Below, in pieces: positions 61,481-64,000 of a stretch of DNA of 64,000 nt. Origin of the DNA: Mycobacteriaceae bacterium (GTDB taxonomy: Bacteria > Actinomycetota > Actinomycetes > Mycobacteriales > Mycobacteriaceae); assembly GCA_019749805.1 (NCBI GenBank), contig JAIEPH010000034.1, positions 23,113 to 87,112 of the forward strand, in the 5' to 3' direction. A model generated the notes under the pieces. That model made no database searches. It was given only the letters and a program-made list of their open reading frames with translations, and had not been told where the DNA came from. Position 1 is the first letter of the stretch. Every line of letters begins with the position of its first letter. The position numbers were made by a program, and so were the translations under genes.

Positions 61481-61525
61481 GTAGCGGGGACAGGATTCGA
61501 ACCTGCGACCTCTGGGTTATGAGCC
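61481..61525 (-). tRNA. 3' half of initiator tRNA-fMet (attachment-site core)
   Basis: 45 nt that match the 3' part of mycobacterial tRNA-fMet: anticodon loop CTCATAA, the CCCAG side of the anticodon stem typical of initiators, the variable loop, a T arm with GGTTCGAATCC, and the acceptor strand CCCCGCTA. Upstream of the anticodon loop the match stops: the 5' anticodon strand is GCTGG, not CTGGG, and there is no D arm and no CGCGGGG acceptor strand. It is thus a truncated copy, as left at one end of an element integrated into a tRNA gene. Confidence 0.8.
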
Positions 61526-61639
61526 AGCCGGTTCCGGTCTCGCATGGCCTCCCGGGTCTCAAACGTGCAGGTCACGATCAACCGCCCGTCCCAGCCATCA
61601 CGGTGCGTCTCACATCATCACGGCAGTTGCGCCCTGTTT

Positions 61640-61659
61640 CGTTCACAAATCCGTTCACA
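61640..61659. repeat. short direct repeat CGTTCACA, possible integrase arm sites
   Basis: CGTTCACA occurs at 61640-61647 and 61652-61659, 12 nt apart, about 115 nt from the tRNA fragment. Spacing and location fit arm-type sites of a tyrosine integrase; this is a guess from position. Confidence 0.35.
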
Positions 61660-61851
61660 GCCTAAGGCGTCAATTGCCGCCGCTCGGCCACCGGTCGGCG
61701 ACGCTGCTGCAGGGTCTCGAACTGGCACCACCCTTGCATCGCCGGGGACTTACACGGCCCGGAGGGTCGCCGCGAACACCGCCCGCTGTCACGAACGGGT
61801 CAGGAGAGCCTGATTGTGGTTGGGATCGAAGCGCCGGATAACAAAGAGGCG

Positions 61852-61885
61852 GGCGGGCGTCGTCCAGTAGTGCGCGACGCCCGCC
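61852..61885. terminator. perfect 11-bp hairpin
   Basis: GGCGGGCGTCG (61852-61862) and CGACGCCCGCC (61875-61885) pair perfectly around a 12-nt loop. No T-run follows. It may end transcription coming from the left or shield the methyltransferase gene from read-through. Confidence 0.45.
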
Positions 61886-61955
61886 TGACCTCTCGTGAAG
61901 GAATCCGATTAGCCGATTACCGCCGCCGCGAGCGGGCACACATCGTGCTCTCGAA

Positions 61956-62026
61956 TAGGTATCCGTTTCGGAGCAAATTGATAAACTCGCGAATTAGGTA
62001 ACCGTTTCACAGCAAATTGAAAACTC
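61956..62026. repeat. two 32-33-nt direct repeats upstream of the methyltransferase gene
   Basis: Copies at 61956-61988 and 61995-62026 share TAGGTA, CCGTTTC, AGCAAATTGA and AAACTC with few differences and one gap; the period is 39 nt. They end 39 nt before the GTG start, in A+T-rich DNA, and are likely promoter or operator units. Confidence 0.6.
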
Positions 62027-62065
62027 CCATTGTGCGGGGCGCGCACAGCCTGCTGAGGTGGGTCA

Positions 62066-63685
62066 GTGAACCGACTATATTTCGGCGACAATCTCGAGGT
62101 GCTCGACGAGCACGTCGACGATAGATCCGTCGACTTAGTCTATCTGGATCCGCCGTTCAATTCGAACCGTAACTACTCCGTCATCTTCGGGCGAAATCGA
62201 GCCGTCGACGAGTCGGCGGCGCAGATCCAAGCGTTCGAAGACACGTGGCGGTGGACGCACACCACCGAAGTGCTTTTAGGTCAACTGTCGCAAACGGCAC
62301 CGCGGCGGGTCGCTGACACCCTTTCTGGGTTCTATACGCTCCTAGAAGAAAGTGAGGCGCTTGCCTACCTCGTCAATATGACGCCTCGCCTGCTTCAACT
62401 GCACCGGGTGCTCAAGCCCACCGGATCCCTCTACCTGCATTGCGACCCGACAATGAGCCACTACCTCAAAGTCCTCCTAGACTCGATATTCGGTGCCGAG
62501 AACTTCCGTGATGAGGTCAGTTGGCAACGGCACAATGCCCGCAGCGTGAAGCAGGCAATCTGGCCGCGCCTCCACGACACACTGCTCTTTTACGGCAGGA
62601 GTCGTATTGGCACATTCTTCGAAACTCGGGTGCCATCGGGAGCTATGTCTGAGCCCCACGACATTGTGACTTGGACCGACGGTAATCGTTACCGCACGAA
62701 GGATTTGACTGGTCCGGGAACGCGGAAGGGAGAAACTGGACAACCCTGGCGCAACCCGACTGGTGCTGGCCGACATTGGCGTGTGGGGCACACCACGCTC
62801 GAACAACTAGATATGGAGGGCCGTCTCTATTGGCAGAAGAATGGCATGCCTCGCGAGCGTGCACAAGATCCGTACGTGCCCAGCGAACGGTCGGTGATCG
62901 TCGGCGACGTGTGGACTGATATTCCTTCCATCAACTCTGGTGCCGCGGAACGCCTCGGCTACCCTACGCAGAAGCCTTTAGCACTTCTTGTGCGAATCAT
63001 TCAAGCGAGCAGCAACCCCGGCGATGTCGTTCTGGACCCCTTCTGCGGGTGTGGTACTACAGTCGACGCCGCACAACGGCTGGGTCGTCAGTGGATCGGT
63101 ATCGATATCACCCACCTCGCGATCGACGTCATCACCAAACGGCTGCTGCACACGTACGGCGGCGGAGTGTTCGGCTCCATCGAGCTTTCCGGCATCCCGA
63201 AAGATCTCGGTGGTGCCCGCGCACTGTTTGACCGGTCACCGCTGGAATTTGAACGCTGGGCTGTCTCCATGGTCAACGCCGAACCGAACGAGAAACAGGT
63301 CGGAGACAAAGGCGTTGACGGCGTAGCGAGGTTCCCGCTCGGCACCGGCAAGATCGGCAAACTACTGGTGTCGGTGAAAGGCGGTAAGACAATCAACCCG
63401 TCGATGGTGCGCGACCTCTCCGGCACCGTAGAAGCCCGCAAAGCACAGATGGGTCTTCTCATCACCCTGGCACCAGCGACCAAAGGCGTCACCGACGCGA
63501 TCAACCACGGAGGCGTTTTCGCCCACCCCGCCAACGGCGAGCAGTACCCGCGCCTGCAGCACATCACCGTGGCCGATCTGCTCGCCAAGAAACGCCCGCA
63601 GGTACCCCCGACCTTCCTGCCCTACATCGCCGCGCAGAAACACACGGTCACCCTCGAGCAGACCACTCTATTTGCGGCCGGATAA
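62066..63685 (+). CDS. beta-class DNA methyltransferase fused to an Mrr-like nuclease domain
   Basis: 539 residues. The first 365 form an amino-DNA methyltransferase: GDN start, catalytic YLDPPFNSNRNY (Asp28-Phe31), LHCDPTMSHYLK, YPTQKPLALL (299-308) and the SAM-binding LDPFCGCGTT (323-332). Motif IV before motif I defines the beta class (N6-adenine or N4-cytosine). Residues 390-480 look like a PD-(D/E)XK domain of Mrr type: Glu394 in EFERWAV, GDKGVDG with Asp418, and LLVSVKGG with Lys438; the residue two before Lys is Ser436 rather than Glu or Gln. This suggests modification and cleavage in one chain. GTG start; it stands alone in the element. Confidence 0.82.
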   Translation: MNRLYFGDNLEVLDEHVDDRSVDLVYLDPPFNSNRNYSVIFGRNRAVDESAAQIQAFEDTWRWTHTTEVLLGQLSQTAPRRVADTLSGFYTLLEESEALAYLVNMTPRLLQLHRVLKPTGSLYLHCDPTMSHYLKVLLDSIFGAENFRDEVSWQRHNARSVKQAIWPRLHDTLLFYGRSRIGTFFETRVPSGAMSEPHDIVTWTDGNRYRTKDLTGPGTRKGETGQPWRNPTGAGRHWRVGHTTLEQLDMEGRLYWQKNGMPRERAQDPYVPSERSVIVGDVWTDIPSINSGAAERLGYPTQKPLALLVRIIQASSNPGDVVLDPFCGCGTTVDAAQRLGRQWIGIDITHLAIDVITKRLLHTYGGGVFGSIELSGIPKDLGGARALFDRSPLEFERWAVSMVNAEPNEKQVGDKGVDGVARFPLGTGKIGKLLVSVKGGKTINPSMVRDLSGTVEARKAQMGLLITLAPATKGVTDAINHGGVFAHPANGEQYPRLQHITVADLLAKKRPQVPPTFLPYIAAQKHTVTLEQTTLFAAG

Positions 63686-64000
63686 GCCCCCAAAAAGACC
63701 CCCGAGCGCGCACCTGGCCACGATCGAACGGGAGTTCACGGCGAGCCAGGCCGCCTGTTTTGAGTCCCAGAAACCCGCTGCTGACCTGCAAAGATATGTG
63801 GTGCGCGATAGTGGGATCGAACGTGTTGACGACGGTTGAGAACCCGGTACCCAACACCGCGACCCCATGGATAACCGCTATATCGATAGGGTTTCGGATA
63901 CGTGTTCGCCCCGCTGGCAGACTTTGATCGCGCTCATCGAAATTCCCCAGGTGTGCTCGTTGAAATTCCTCACCTGTGAGCAGCGGTCAGTGTAGTGGTT
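63686..64000. other. non-coding right end of the window
   Basis: 315 nt after the methyltransferase stop with no convincing gene. Near the edge lies the tandem repeat 63932-63977. Confidence 0.45.
63932..63977. repeat. two tandem 23-nt repeats at the window edge
   Basis: Units 63932-63954 and 63955-63977 share GCTC, T, GAAATTCC, CA and TGT at the same places, with no spacer between them. Multiple terminal repeats of this size occur at ends of IS21-type insertion sequences, but the transposase would be outside the window. Confidence 0.45.

Larger units (their letters stand above)
61526..62065. other. gene-free stretch inside the element
   Basis: 540 nt with no convincing gene on either strand; the short open frames there lack homology-like composition. 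It holds the arm-type repeats (61640-61659), a strong hairpin (61852-61885) and two 32-33-nt direct repeats (61956-62026) described separately. Confidence 0.5.
61481..64000. mobile_element. end of an integrated element, continues past the window
   Basis: From the tRNA-fMet fragment rightward the DNA is gene-poor, visibly less G+C-rich than the rest, and contains short direct repeats and a DNA-methyltransferase/nuclease gene. The tRNA terminator and mbtM side is normal chromosome. The intact tRNA-fMet and probably an integrase should lie beyond 64000. No integrase is visible in the window. Confidence 0.6.

Noticed and set aside
61203..61481. 92-codon open frame on the plus strand between mbtM and the tRNA fragment
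   Set aside because: It runs through the tRNA terminator hairpin, has no recognisable ribosome-binding site and no domain-like composition.
61481..61558. Complete tRNA gene at the initiator fragment
   Set aside because: The sequence upstream of the anticodon loop has no D arm and no acceptor strand able to pair with CCCCGCT, and the anticodon stem does not close.
61544..61813. 89-codon open frame in the element, considered as an integrase remnant
   Set aside because: No R-H-R-Y catalytic pattern of tyrosine integrases or any other motif is present.
61956..62026. CRISPR-like array from the twin repeats
   Set aside because: There are only two imperfect units with a 6-nt gap between them, no spacer-sized interval and no cas gene.

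Overview
The window is chromosomal DNA of a mycobacterium, most likely a fast-growing Mycolicibacterium-type species. The evidence is high G+C coding with dense short overlaps (GTGA, ATGA, TGATG), an antigen 85 mycolyltransferase, a WS/DGAT acyltransferase, F420-type enzymes, and gene blocks in the order known from M. tuberculosis: Rv3100c-Rv3106, Rv3137/3139/3140, Rv3143-Rv3158, Rv3167c-Rv3171c and Rv3141. Ortholog names rest on recalled family sequences, not on a search.

Layout. 1-8.3 kb: a partial membrane protein, an EamA transporter, then smpB-ftsX-ftsE-proline-rich protein-MscS channel-prfB on the minus strand, divergent from fprA. 8.3-13.4 kb: hisN, a WS/DGAT gene, fadE24 and fadE23. 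13.4-18.1 kb: an AcuI/YhdH-type reductase and an antigen 85 protein (minus), then a TetR regulator with a flavoprotein and a Ddn-like protein (plus). 18.2-25.8 kb: one tightly coupled catabolic operon holding a homogentisate-dioxygenase-like protein, an alpha/beta hydrolase, a class III CoA-transferase, an HMG-CoA-lyase-like protein, a TetR regulator, an acyl-CoA dehydrogenase, an APH-like kinase and a small DUF6285 protein. The last three resemble the lvaC/lvaA/lvaB module that phosphorylates and isomerises 4-hydroxyacyl-CoA. 25.8-28 kb: a methyltransferase, a SnoaL-like protein, a YceI protein and a degenerate response regulator. 28-43.4 kb: the complete 14-gene nuoA-N operon for NADH dehydrogenase I. 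43.4-49.8 kb: a TetR regulator with an aromatic-type monooxygenase, an enoyl-CoA hydratase, the Rv3167c-Rv3168-Rv3169 block and a small membrane protein. 49.8-59.7 kb: an AraC regulator, two tandem EthA-like Baeyer-Villiger-type monooxygenases (one with a frameshift near its 3' end), an LLM oxidoreductase, aofH, hpx, fadB4, an EEP-family phosphoesterase and an alpha/beta hydrolase. 59.7-61.2 kb: mbtM, the fatty acyl-AMP ligase of mycobactin synthesis, away from its usual partners.

At 61.48 kb the character changes. Only the 3' half of an initiator tRNA-fMet is present, with its terminator. Beyond it lies gene-poor, less G+C-rich DNA with short repeats and a single gene that appears to fuse a beta-class DNA methyltransferase to a PD-(D/E)XK/Mrr-like nuclease domain. 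I read this as one end of an integrated element that runs past the right edge.

Non-coding structure includes a palindromic terminator-like element used at two separate convergent junctions, a second large palindrome flanked by 26-nt direct repeats, and operator-like palindromes in front of most regulator-linked gene sets.
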